Shown here: positions 1 through 7,257 of the stretch, piece by piece | Numbering within the stretch: the first letter of the stretch is position 1 | How the letters are laid out: each line of letters opens with the position of its first letter | Source of the DNA: Pseudarthrobacter psychrotolerans | GTDB taxonomy: Bacteria; Actinomycetota; Actinomycetes; Actinomycetales; Micrococcaceae | DNA: 64,000 nucleotides | Assembly (NCBI RefSeq): GCF_009911795.1 | Contig: NZ_CP047898.1 | Location: forward strand, 124,001-188,000 | Direction of reading: 5' to 3' | Position numbers and translations under genes: made by a program | The notes under the pieces: generated by a model | What the model was told of the DNA's origin: nothing | Databases searched by the model: none | What the model saw: only the letters and a program-made list of their open reading frames with translations

Positions 1-98
1 CACAGCGCGTAAGGGTCGAGGGCTTCGTAATCGCCAACTCCCAAGCTGCCGCGTTCGTCCCTTGCCAGCTCCCGCATATAGTTCTGTGTCACTCGCAC
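1..98 (-). CDS. Probable ImmA/IrrE-type metallopeptidase, N-terminal fragment (runs off window)
   Basis: The reading frame opens at GTG (96-98) five bases after the stop of the XRE gene and stays open to the window edge, giving about 32 residues. It ends in ARDERGSLGV...ALDPYAL, which resembles the opening helix of ImmA/IrrE peptidases (a short Leu-Gly segment followed by LDPxALA). The HExxH zinc motif would lie outside the window, so the family call rests on this short match and on the common XRE-then-ImmA gene order. In such pairs the peptidase usually cleaves the repressor to induce its target genes. A different short protein cannot be excluded. Confidence 0.45.
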   Translation of the reverse strand, partial: MRVTQNYMRELARDERGSLGVGDYEALDPYAL

Positions 99-102
99 GT
101 CA

Positions 103-477
103 TTAGCCTCTAGCTGCAGCCTCAGTTCGGAATCGGTGCGCCGCCGCACCGATGAGTTGCTCGAGATAGACGACGTCTTCCTCTTTGAGATCACGTCTTG
201 CTCTGAGGAGCGGGGCAAGGGCAGCTACAAGCTCGGGCTCTTCTGCGGTCTCTTGGTTGGTGCCAACATAAAAACTCTCCGCCGGCATCCTTAGCCACGT
301 CGTCATCCTGGCAAAGGCAGACAGATCAGGTTTCAGCCCATTCGCAATACGGGACAGCGTCGATGGGCTTACTTCCAGTTCCTTGGCGAGTTGTCTCCAT
401 GACAGCGACTGCTCGTTTCGAGCCGCATCGAGGGCGGCATATAAGACCTTGACGTCTACTCCAGGTGCATGGTCCAC
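103..477 (-). CDS. XRE-family helix-turn-helix repressor
   Basis: The product has 124 residues. The XRE helix-turn-helix spans about residues 20-60 (SWRQLAKELEVSPSTLSRI is the turn and recognition helix). The tail is helical and charged, with no enzymatic domain. The start is GTG at 475-477, preceded by AGGAG at a good distance. It is transcribed away from the ubiquitin-like cassette and is followed by a probable ImmA/IrrE peptidase. Two near-identical palindromes lie in the gap between this gene and the multiubiquitin gene. The simplest reading is that it binds them and controls both directions; that is inference from arrangement. Confidence 0.85.
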   Translation of the reverse strand: MDHAPGVDVKVLYAALDAARNEQSLSWRQLAKELEVSPSTLSRIANGLKPDLSAFARMTTWLRMPAESFYVGTNQETAEEPELVAALAPLLRARRDLKEEDVVYLEQLIGAAAHRFRTEAAARG

Positions 478-496
478 AGGTACTCCTAGGTCGGGT

Positions 497-554
497 TGCT
501 CGACATGTCGAACACTGTTAGTCTAACGCTAGAAGATGTTCGACATATCGAACA
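497..554. promoter_or_regulatory. Twin palindromic operators between XRE gene and ubiquitin-like cassette
   Basis: Site 1 (497-514) is TGCTCGACATGTCGAACA and site 2 (537-554) is TGTTCGACATATCGAACA. They share the pattern TGTTCGACATRTCGAACA and their centres are exactly 40 bp apart. Between them is a perfect 11-base inverted repeat, GTTAGTCTAAC (517-527). Paired 18-bp dyads between divergent genes, next to an XRE gene, are the usual layout of a cooperative repressor site. The promoter hexamers are not clear to me. Confidence 0.7.
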
Positions 555-601
555 TCGTAATAGATTAGGAGCACCTACGTGGTGTTCGGAATGGAGAAGC
601 A

Positions 602-865
602 ATGGCTCAGGAGAAGCAGGACAACGGCCACGCAACGGAGATCTACGTCAATACCCGCCCGCACACCTGGAACGAGAACAAAATCTCGTACTCAGAGCTC
701 TTGGCCCTCGCCTTCCCTGGCGAACAAGTAGGCGAGCAGGACACCGTCACCATCCGCTACAGCCGTGGAAACAATGGCAACGGAGCCGGTTCGCTCACCA
801 ACGGCCACGATGTCAGCGTGAAGAAGGGAATGGTCTTCGATGTCGTCCGCACGTCTCGTTCGTGA
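602..865 (+). CDS. Multiubiquitin-domain (ubiquitin-like) protein
   Basis: The product has 87 residues and a single beta-grasp domain of the Multi_ubiq family. Family hallmarks seen are IYVNTRPHTW near residue 14, ISYSELLALAFPG near 29, and the closing GMVFDVVRT. It would be the modifier of a bacterial ubiquitin-like system, activated by the adenylyltransferase encoded next. The C-terminus is RTSRS, with no Gly-Gly, so any conjugation either uses a non-glycine tail or needs trimming. The start ATG at 602 follows a GGAG. Its end overlaps the next gene by 26 bases, implying translational coupling. Family assignment is strong; biological role is inferred. Confidence 0.88.
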   Translation: MAQEKQDNGHATEIYVNTRPHTWNENKISYSELLALAFPGEQVGEQDTVTIRYSRGNNGNGAGSLTNGHDVSVKKGMVFDVVRTSRS

Positions 866-2015
866 CCCTGACCTCAACCGCCTCCTCGACGACGGGTACG
901 ACGTCGTTGTCGAGGAGGGGCACCTCATAATCCGGCAGCTGCCGTTCGTGAACGAGGCAAAAGAAATCAGCTACGGATTTCTGACGTACCCCGTCACCGT
1001 TACCGGGGACCGCGTCGTCTCAGGTACCGACCATAGGATCTGGTTTGGTGGCGGGACCCCGAGCGATGAACACGGAGACAGACTGCCGATGGCCACCCCG
1101 GAAATTCACGTCATTTCCGGCGGCCGCCAGGCGGGCTACATGCTCTCAAGCAAGCCCGGCCCCACGGGCTATCCGGACGAATACGCAAAGGTCACTTCCT
1201 ACGCCCAAATGGTCTCGCACCCGGCCCAGGCACTAAACCCTTCAGTAACTCTGACGCCAGGAGCAGCATGGCAAGAGGTAGGAAGTGACAACCCCTTCAA
1301 TTACTTGGACACTGCGTCATCAAGAGCTGGCCTAACGGCACTGAATTCATGTTTTGAAAACCAGGTCATCGCAATCGTGGGCCTGGGAGGAACCGGAAGC
1401 TACATTCTCGATCAGATAGCCAAAACCCCGGTGAAGAAAATCCTCCTCATCGACGGAGACACCTTCGAGAACCACAATGCCTTCCGCGCTCCCGGTGCAC
1501 CGACCCTCCAGACGCTACGAACAAGACCCATGAAGGTTCAGTACTTCGCCGACATCTATTCCCAGATGCACAGGGGCGTTACCCCTGTCCCACTGTTCCT
1601 GGACGCAGAAACAACCCATGTCCTGGACGAAGCCACGTTCGTGTTCGTAGCAACGGACGATGCTGTCACAAAGCAGGAAATCACTGCCTATCTGGAAAAA
1701 CGCGACACTCCCTTCATTGATGTTGGTATGGGCATCGAAGAAGTGGATGGAAGACTTACTGGGCTACTCCGCGTTACGACCAGCCTTCCCGGCCAGCGAG
1801 ATCACGTCCACCAGATGAACCGCATCCCAGGGCCGGCCCCAGAACGGGATGACTACGCGCGCAACATCCAGATCGCTGATCTGAACGCTCTCAACGCTCA
1901 GATGGCCATCATGCGCTGGAAGCGGCACCTGGGTTTCTACGCCGACCTCACCAATGAAGGCTTCACGACCTTCGCGGTCGCCGTCAACGAAATCACCAAC
2001 GAGGACATCCGATGA
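840..2015 (+). CDS. ThiF/E1-like adenylyltransferase with N-terminal DUF6791 domain
   Basis: The product has 391 residues. The first 150 or so match the DUF6791 type region usually fused to ThiF in these cassettes, which may be a degenerate E2-like fold (inference). The C-terminal half is a Rossmann E1 domain: GLGGTG at 181-186, the acidic DGDTFENHNAFR block at about 205-216 where E1 enzymes bind ATP-Mg, and VATDD near 275. Family knowledge predicts it adenylates the C-terminus of the ubiquitin-like protein encoded upstream. The whole protein has one cysteine (Cys171, just before the nucleotide-binding strand) and none at the usual catalytic position after it, so a standard thioester relay looks unlikely. 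It overlaps both neighbours (26 and 4 bases). Confidence 0.85.
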   Translation: MSSARLVRDPDLNRLLDDGYDVVVEEGHLIIRQLPFVNEAKEISYGFLTYPVTVTGDRVVSGTDHRIWFGGGTPSDEHGDRLPMATPEIHVISGGRQAGYMLSSKPGPTGYPDEYAKVTSYAQMVSHPAQALNPSVTLTPGAAWQEVGSDNPFNYLDTASSRAGLTALNSCFENQVIAIVGLGGTGSYILDQIAKTPVKKILLIDGDTFENHNAFRAPGAPTLQTLRTRPMKVQYFADIYSQMHRGVTPVPLFLDAETTHVLDEATFVFVATDDAVTKQEITAYLEKRDTPFIDVGMGIEEVDGRLTGLLRVTTSLPGQRDHVHQMNRIPGPAPERDDYARNIQIADLNALNAQMAIMRWKRHLGFYADLTNEGFTTFAVAVNEITNEDIR

Positions 2016-2413
2016 GCAGAATCAGCCACGTCAGTCCGGAATTCGTGGATAGCTTTCCCCAGCCCATGTCCCCAGGGATTCTGTATGTTTCAACGATGTT
2101 CAACAGCTGCGGACACCTGTGCTGCTGCGGCTGCGGAAACGAAGTAATTACTCCTCTGTCGCCAGCGCAATGGACCCTCACCTACAACGGCCGCGACGTT
2201 TCCTTAGCAGATTCGATAGGAAACTGGACTCTGCCGTGCAAATCTCACTACTGGATCCGAAACGGACGAGTTGACTGGAGCCGACGGTTCACTGAATCAG
2301 AAATCAGACTGAACCAGAAGAATGACCAGGCTGACCTGCAAGCCTTGGACAGGACACCCACGAGCCCGCCCAGTTTCTGGGAGCGTCTGCGCCGAATCCT
2401 GCCCTGGTCGTAG
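2012..2413 (+). CDS. DUF6527 family protein of the ubiquitin-like cassette
   Basis: The product has 133 residues. It carries a cysteine-rich knuckle (CGHLCCCGCGNEV, about residues 32-45) and a second PCKSHYW group about 40 residues on, which together could bind zinc in a treble-clef-like fold. LSPAQWTLTYNGRDVSL and the SIGNW segment are typical of DUF6527, a family found beside multiubiquitin and ThiF genes. Function is unknown; a zinc-binding adaptor or ligase-like role is a guess from position. Its ATG overlaps the E1 stop by 4 bases, so the three genes form one transcript. The C-terminus (about 30 residues) is polar and probably flexible, ending in FWERLRRILPW. Confidence 0.82.
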   Translation: MSRISHVSPEFVDSFPQPMSPGILYVSTMFNSCGHLCCCGCGNEVITPLSPAQWTLTYNGRDVSLADSIGNWTLPCKSHYWIRNGRVDWSRRFTESEIRLNQKNDQADLQALDRTPTSPPSFWERLRRILPWS

Positions 2414-2442
2414 TAGCCGGTAGACCCAGCAATAGAAAAGCG

Positions 2443-2475
2443 AGAACGGCCAGGGCCGAGGCCGGGGCCGTTCTT
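2443..2475 (+). terminator. Hairpin terminator after the ubiquitin-like cassette
   Basis: AGAACGGCC (2443-2451) pairs perfectly with GGCCGTTCT (2466-2474), and the loop can itself pair through GGCC repeats. It lies 30 bases after the DUF6527 stop, marking the end of the cassette. No long U-tract follows, as is common in high-GC actinobacteria. Confidence 0.7.
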
Positions 2476-2780
2476 GCGCACACCGGGCCTGGAATGCCTA
2501 TACCGTAATTCGCACTCGTGACAGCCCGCTCATGGCAGGAATAGTGGAACAACTTCTGGAACCGTCAGGTTACGCGCCGGGCCGCCGAATGCAGTCGCAG
2601 GGGAACTTGTCCCGCCACGGGCGTCCGGGTTCTAAGGTAGTGGAACGTCCGATATCGAGCCTGCATCGTTGTGGCTGTCGGTTGAGAATGCCGGTCTTCA
2701 TTCAGCCTCAAATGGCCGGTTCGGGATTCCCTGCCGTGCACCATTGTTGTCTCATGTGAGAGGGGAACCCGAGCCGAGCT
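2476..2780. other. Intergenic, no gene seen
   Basis: About 300 bases between the cassette terminator and the convergent GNAT gene. Both strands contain only short frames without recognisable protein features. Confidence 0.5.
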
Positions 2781-3332
2781 CTATGCCAGGCGATCGGTGA
2801 ACAGTTCGGGGTGAAAAATGAACGCGGTATACAAGCTGCCATTGAGCTCAAAGGAAGACAGTGCTGACATGCCGAAATGGCGATGCACCGCCAGAGACCT
2901 CTCATTGGCGTGGTCAACGAACGCCACGCCTTGATCAAATTGTTCTTGCAATCGGAGACTGAGGTCCACGAGTAGACCGCTGAGGATGCCCTGACCCTGG
3001 AAGGCGGGGGAGACTGCCGCAGGGCCATATAGAAAGCGGCGCAGCGTGGGCTCATCCTCGGCCGCGAGCTCAAGTGCCCGAACTGCGGGGCCGTTATGGG
3101 TGGCCTGTCCCGGATCGGAGGTCATGGCGAACCCCGCCAGTTTTCCGTCGACTTCTGCAACGAATATCCCTGAGCCGCCCTCGAGCCGTTCAAGGATCGC
3201 TTCATCCATCGTCCCTTGAACGAATCCCTGCTCGGACCGTTCCACCTCAGTCAGATTGTCTCCCCGAGCATGCTCCGTAAGCGCTAGAATTCCCGCCCTG
3301 TCAGCGGGCACCGACTTCCTGATCTGTGGCAT
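2781..3332 (-). CDS. GNAT-family N-acetyltransferase
   Basis: The product has 183 residues. The acetyl-CoA binding signature is the VSPAFQGQGILSGLL segment (about 105-120), which carries the Q-x-x-G-x-G turn of GNAT motif A. The preceding strand (GKLAGFAM) and the later VDHANERSLAVHRHFGM segment, typical of motif B, fit the same fold. It transfers acetyl from acetyl-CoA to an amine, but the substrate cannot be read from sequence. It lies 7 bases downstream of a LysR remnant on the same strand; no functional link is evident. Confidence 0.85.
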   Translation of the reverse strand: MPQIRKSVPADRAGILALTEHARGDNLTEVERSEQGFVQGTMDEAILERLEGGSGIFVAEVDGKLAGFAMTSDPGQATHNGPAVRALELAAEDEPTLRRFLYGPAAVSPAFQGQGILSGLLVDLSLRLQEQFDQGVAFVDHANERSLAVHRHFGMSALSSFELNGSLYTAFIFHPELFTDRLA

Positions 3333-3339
3333 GTCAGGA

Positions 3340-4080
3340 TTATTTCACAGGCTCGGTGGACTGCTCGGTCCCCATCCGGGCCCCTGCTGCCCGGAGGTGC
3401 TGCAGCATCAGGGCTGTGCTGGGGCTAGGAGAGTATCCGCTCGCATAAGTGGCCACGATGGTCTGGCTGACGCCCGTAAGCGGGGTGGAGAGCAGGGCGA
3501 GCTGGGGCTCCGTCCTGGCCAGTGTCTGCGGCAGTACAGCCAAGTAGTCAGTTTCCTCAACGATTGTCCGCACTGTGAGGGGGAGGGTGCACTCGATCTG
3601 TTGTTCTGGCAGGCCTGCACCTTCACGGCGGAAGAGTTCTGCGAGTTCTCCCCGCAGCGATGTTTGGATGCCCGGCAGGATCCAGGGGAACTCCTGCAGT
3701 TCTGCCAACGCAGGATTCTCCAGCATCAATGCGGGGTGGCCGCGGCGGCACACAATCCGGAATGGCTCGGCATACAACTCCAGTTGCCGGACAGGGATGT
3801 CGGGTGCGACCTGCCCTCTACGGCCCACAATGAGATCCACTTCTCCCGATGCAAGTTCTGCGGTAAGCCTGTCCGGCAACCCTTCCCGCACCACCACTCT
3901 GACCTTCGGCCGTTCGGCCTTGAGCCTTGTAATGGCCTGCGGGAGCATCAGGTTGGCACCTGCCAGATGCGTTGCCACCGTGACTGTTCCCGTGGTGGCA
4001 TCTGACAGTTCCGAGACATGTTGCGACGCCTGACGGAGATGGTCAGCCAGGAATGGCGGCTGAATCTCAGTCCCGATGGC
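3340..4080 (-). pseudogene. LysR-type regulator, N-terminus missing
   Basis: An open frame covers the LysR effector-binding domain: GTVTVATHLAG, the LPDRLTAELASGEVDLIVG stretch and the late IVEETDYLAVLP segment are typical. A longest ORF starts at GTG 3978, but the same frame continues upstream through linker-like sequence (FLADHLRQASQHVSEL) to about 4080. After that it becomes unrelated, low-complexity sequence. The DNA-binding helix-turn-helix, normally the first 60-90 residues, is absent. I read it as a 5'-truncated remnant that could still make an effector domain but not a working regulator. Confidence 0.65.
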
Positions 4081-4140
4081 CGTGGGCGCGGCGGATGAGG
4101 AACCCCGTCGTTGGCGGCTTATTTCTGCCGCGATTTGCTC

Positions 4141-4170
4141 GGCCCGGCCGGGTTGGCTCCCGGCCGGGCC
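4141..4170. terminator. Perfect 12-bp hairpin, probable terminator
   Basis: GGCCCGGCCGGG (4141-4152) and CCCGGCCGGGCC (4159-4170) form a perfect 12-bp stem with a 6-base loop TTGGCT. It lies near the breakpoint of the LysR remnant and downstream of the minus-strand RidA operon, so it could end that transcript. No U-tract is present. Confidence 0.5.
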
Positions 4171-4858
4171 GCCCGGGAGACCTGACGATTATTGGTGCGA
4201 ACATGTCGGTGCCAAAGGGACGGATGCCCGAACGGTACCCGACGAAGTGTCTTGCCATCCACGGGGGAGCGGGGGACGGTGGCGACGGCGCGGGACGGTG
4301 AGGCGCCGCCGGGAGAGGATCCCGTTTCCAAGAAACCGGGACACAGCTGGTTGAGGCCTCTCCACTACATGGGCACGGCAAAAGCTACGTCCTTCGGGCT
4401 ATTCCCGCATACAGGTGGAGGACAGGAACCCTTCTGACCGCCTGCACACAAACGCCAGGTCACCTGTGTCGGGAACGGCACCACCGGGACCGGCGATCGT
4501 GCACAGCCTGCCGGGGCGGTGCTTGAGTCATAGGGATCCCCAGCAATCACGTCCCGCTCCCTGGGGGAGAGGTGCGACGTGCGGCGGTTTCCGCCAGGCG
4601 CCCCAACCACTTGAACCGGGCCGGACTGCTCCGGAGCTGGTGGAATCGTTCGGATCAGGCATGATGATCTCCCCGTGGCGTCTTGACGGCGGTACCGGCC
4701 CGAGCCCGACCACAGCGTTACGTCCAGAGGCCTCCCATGGGAATGCAAAGTCAACAGCGTCGCTCCGCCGGTTTTTTTGACGGCCCCGTGGGTTGGAGGA
4801 CCGGGGTCCGGTGCATCCTCTTCCTGCATCAGGAACGGGCTGCGAAATGCGGGCGCCG
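4171..4858. other. Intergenic, no supported gene
   Basis: Nearly 700 bases between the LysR remnant and RidA. Several overlapping frames exist on both strands (the longest on minus, 4365-4829) but all are proline/arginine-rich, lack recognisable motifs and look like high-GC noise. Probably decayed sequence associated with loss of the LysR 5' end. Confidence 0.5.
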
Positions 4859-5239
4859 CTACTGCGGAAGGACCGCCACGACGTCGATCTCTACGAGTAT
4901 GTCGTACAGGTCAGAGCCGACGGTGGTGCGGACCGGGAACGGGGCGGGAAAAAATTCCACGTAGGCCTTGTTGTATTCGTCAAAGTCCCTCTTGAGGTGC
5001 TGCAGGTGCGCGGTGACCTTGACGACGTCGGCGAAGGTGGCACCCGCCTCGGTGAGAACGGCCTCGAGGTTGCGCAGTACCTGGCGGGTCTGGGCGGCGA
5101 CGCCTTCGGGGACCTCGCCGGTGGCAGGGTCCTGCGGCCCGAAACCGGCCGTGTACAGGAAGCCGTTGGCGACGATGCCTTGGCTGTAAGGGCCGGCAGG
5201 TGCCGGGGCGTTCGGAATGACGATGGCTGTCTTGGACAT
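4859..5239 (-). CDS. ridA: RidA-family enamine/imine deaminase (cluster A)
   Basis: The product has 126 residues, normal for RidA. The N-terminal NAPAPAGPYSQGI, the central AQTRQVLRNLEAVL helix and the closing PVRTTVGSDLYDILVEIDVVAV strand (with the conserved Arg and Glu of the active site) are all present. RidA hydrolyses reactive enamine or imine intermediates released by PLP enzymes. It lies 53 bases downstream of a SelA-like PLP lyase, which would produce such an intermediate, so it probably assists that reaction. Start ATG at 5237-5239. Confidence 0.92.
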   Translation of the reverse strand: MSKTAIVIPNAPAPAGPYSQGIVANGFLYTAGFGPQDPATGEVPEGVAAQTRQVLRNLEAVLTEAGATFADVVKVTAHLQHLKRDFDEYNKAYVEFFPAPFPVRTTVGSDLYDILVEIDVVAVLPQ

Positions 5240-5292
5240 GATTCTCCTGTGTCGTGTTGACCGGGTGTTTGGTTGATGGGGTGTTAGGTGGT

Positions 5293-6411
5293 TCAGTTCG
5301 TGATTGCCGAGCGGACGGCGTCCTGGACGATCTGCGCTTCGCCGTCCTGGAGCAGGTCGGGGCCGATCCAGAACCCGTGGGCCGTGCCGTTGCGCAGATC
5401 GGGAAGGACGGCCACCCGCGGGGATGCTCCCTCAAGCTCGGCCAGGGCCCGGGCGGCACGGCCGCTGTCCGTCATACCGACATAGAGCCGGGGGACCGGC
5501 TGGCCCGCCTCGTTGAGCAATTCGGCGTGCGGGGACACGCCGTCGAGCCCCCTCAGTCCCTCGCGCCAGGCATCCACGGTCGCCAGCCACTGCCCGTGCA
5601 GGGCGGCATGGTCAAGGTTGATGAAGCGTTCGACGGCGGCAACAAGTCCTGCGACCTCCTCCTTTCCCGCTTTCATCGCCCGGGCCCAGCGCTGGAAGGG
5701 TGCTCCGTTTTGGCGCGCCGCCTCGATGATTTCCGCGTTTCCGACCATGAGTCCGCTGGCCTGCGGGCCGCGCAGCGCTTTGCCGCCGGAGAACACGGCC
5801 ACATCGGCGCCCGCCTCCCGGGTGAAGTGCCAAAGGTTCTCCATCGGAGGCAGCTGCGCGGCTGCGTCGACAATGACCGGCACTCCGCGGGACTTCGCGA
5901 TGCGGACCACTTCGGACAGCGGCAGGGCAACCTGCGGCAAGTGGGATCCTGCCACGTAGAGTACCGCGGCCGTTTTCTCCGTGATTGCAGCTTCGAGCTC
6001 CCAGTCAAAAGTCTGCTGGATGTTTCCGATCTGGCGGATGGTGACACCGGACATCGCGATGGCCGCGTCATAGGGAATGCGGTGCGCTGCGTGCATGATC
6101 ACTTCGCTCGGTGCCAGGTCCCGCCCGGGGAACTCCCGTAGGACGCGGGGATCGCCTTTGCTGCGGATGCCCAGCAGGGCCAGGACCAGGGCGGCAGCGC
6201 AGCCGGAGGTGGCATATGCGGCGTCGTTGCGGGTCAGCTCGGCGAGTCGTTTGCCGGCGGCCAGGTGCAGGTCATGCATATCGACAAAAGAGCCTGCCGC
6301 GTCCCGCATGGCTTCCAGGACCTCCTCCGGCATCAGGGAGCCGCCGAGGGCGGTGAAGGTGGTGGCGGCGTTTATGACGGGCTTTAGCCCCAGGTCGGAA
6401 TAGAAGCTCAT
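5293..6411 (-). CDS. SelA-like PLP-dependent lyase (D-glucosaminate ammonia-lyase type)
   Basis: The product has 372 residues. It is a fold-type I PLP enzyme related to SelA: the opening GLKPVINAATTFTALGG, the ATSGCAAALVLAL PLP-contact loop, the VDAAAQLPP aspartate segment and the Schiff-base lysine in FSGGKALRGPQASG (near residue 210). Proteins of this group include DgaE, which removes ammonia from D-glucosaminate-6-phosphate to give a 2-keto-3-deoxy sugar acid. A KDG-type kinase and KDPG-type aldolase nearby fit that chemistry, probably on the unphosphorylated acid. A longer ATG exists at 6498, but 6411 has AAAGG upstream and matches family starts. True SelA is unlikely: no selenocysteine context. 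Confidence 0.8.
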   Translation of the reverse strand: MSFYSDLGLKPVINAATTFTALGGSLMPEEVLEAMRDAAGSFVDMHDLHLAAGKRLAELTRNDAAYATSGCAAALVLALLGIRSKGDPRVLREFPGRDLAPSEVIMHAAHRIPYDAAIAMSGVTIRQIGNIQQTFDWELEAAITEKTAAVLYVAGSHLPQVALPLSEVVRIAKSRGVPVIVDAAAQLPPMENLWHFTREAGADVAVFSGGKALRGPQASGLMVGNAEIIEAARQNGAPFQRWARAMKAGKEEVAGLVAAVERFINLDHAALHGQWLATVDAWREGLRGLDGVSPHAELLNEAGQPVPRLYVGMTDSGRAARALAELEGASPRVAVLPDLRNGTAHGFWIGPDLLQDGEAQIVQDAVRSAITN

Positions 6412-6430
6412 GTTGCCTTTCAAGTGATGA

Positions 6431-7165
6431 CTAGCCGAGTTGCCGGGAAATGGTCTGGGCGGTGCGGCGGACATCCTCCAGATGGGCCATGAGGTCATCG
6501 AGGGTTGCCACGGCCTTGATGGCGGTGAGGGAAATGGCGCCGACTATGCTGGCACTGGAATTGGTGATGGGTACCGCGATGCAGTTGACGAAGTCCTCGA
6601 ATTCGCCATCATCGACGCCCCACCCCCGCGTCTTGATGACCGCCAATTGCTCGTCCAGTGCTTCGCGCGAGGCAACGGTGCGAGGCGTGAAGGTGGTCCA
6701 TTCGGTGTTCGCGAGGACTGCGTCCCGGCGCGCTTGCGAAAGCTGGCTCAGGATCGCCTTGCCGACGCCGGTGCAGTGCGGCAGCACGGTCTTGCCGATG
6801 CGCGAGTACATCCGCACGCTGTTTTGTTCCTCCACCTTGTCCACATACATCACCGTGGATTCAACCAGCTGGGCCAGGTGGACGGTGTTGCCGGTGCGGG
6901 CGTGCAGGTTCCGGATCTCGTCGTGGGCGACGGACGGCAGATCGAGGCCGTCCAGGGCTTGCTGCGCGATGGAGATCATTTTCGGGCCGATGCTGTAGTG
7001 GCCGTTTCCGCGGCGCAGGACAAAGCCGGCTTCCTCCAGGGTCTGTAGCTGGCGCAGAACTGTCGAGCGGTGCACATTGAACCGCTTGGCCGTTTCACTG
7101 AGGCTCCGTGGGCCCTCACCCAGGAAATCCAGTATTTCCGTGGCCCGCTGCACTGCTTGAGACAT
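6431..7165 (-). CDS. IclR-family regulator of cluster A
   Basis: The product has 244 residues. The N-terminal winged helix (SLSETAKRFNVHRSTVLRQLQTL, about 20-43) is followed by the IclR effector domain (HLAQLVESTVMYVDKVE, then HCTGVGKAILSQL, the usual pocket motif). It is the first gene of the minus-strand operon with the SelA-like lyase 19 bases downstream, and it is divergent from the deacylase and importer genes. It likely senses a sugar-acid intermediate and controls both directions through the palindrome at 7203-7218. Start ATG at 7163-7165 after a GGGGG-rich ribosome site. Confidence 0.9.
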   Translation of the reverse strand: MSQAVQRATEILDFLGEGPRSLSETAKRFNVHRSTVLRQLQTLEEAGFVLRRGNGHYSIGPKMISIAQQALDGLDLPSVAHDEIRNLHARTGNTVHLAQLVESTVMYVDKVEEQNSVRMYSRIGKTVLPHCTGVGKAILSQLSQARRDAVLANTEWTTFTPRTVASREALDEQLAVIKTRGWGVDDGEFEDFVNCIAVPITNSSASIVGAISLTAIKAVATLDDLMAHLEDVRRTAQTISRQLG

Positions 7166-7202
7166 CTGACCCCCTTATATACTGACTCTGTTCCTACAAT
7201 CT

Positions 7203-7218
7203 TGCACAGGTATGTGCA
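7203..7218. promoter_or_regulatory. Probable IclR operator, cluster A divergent promoter
   Basis: TGCACAGGTATGTGCA is an interrupted dyad (TGCACA / TGTGCA, 4-base spacer) in the 92-base gap between the divergent IclR and deacylase genes. A related TGCA-ACATA-TGCA pattern lies upstream of the importer at 8917-8933, so one regulator may act at both. Confidence 0.5.
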
Positions 7219-7257
7219 TTCTATGCAACATTCCGGTGATTACGAAGTGAGGCGGCC

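Noticed and set aside
496..930. Overlapping plus and minus ORFs over the multiubiquitin gene
   Set aside because: They are shadows of a strongly recognisable gene, lack motifs and cross the operator region.
4365..4829. 154-residue minus-strand ORF
   Set aside because: Pro/Arg/Ser-rich, no domain, no good ribosome site, and equally long frames on the other strand; typical high-GC noise.
5293..6411. True selenocysteine synthase (SelA)
   Set aside because: Catabolic operon context, RidA partner and KDG kinase/KDPG aldolase neighbours fit the amino-sugar-acid lyase branch; no selB, selD or tRNA-Sec seen.
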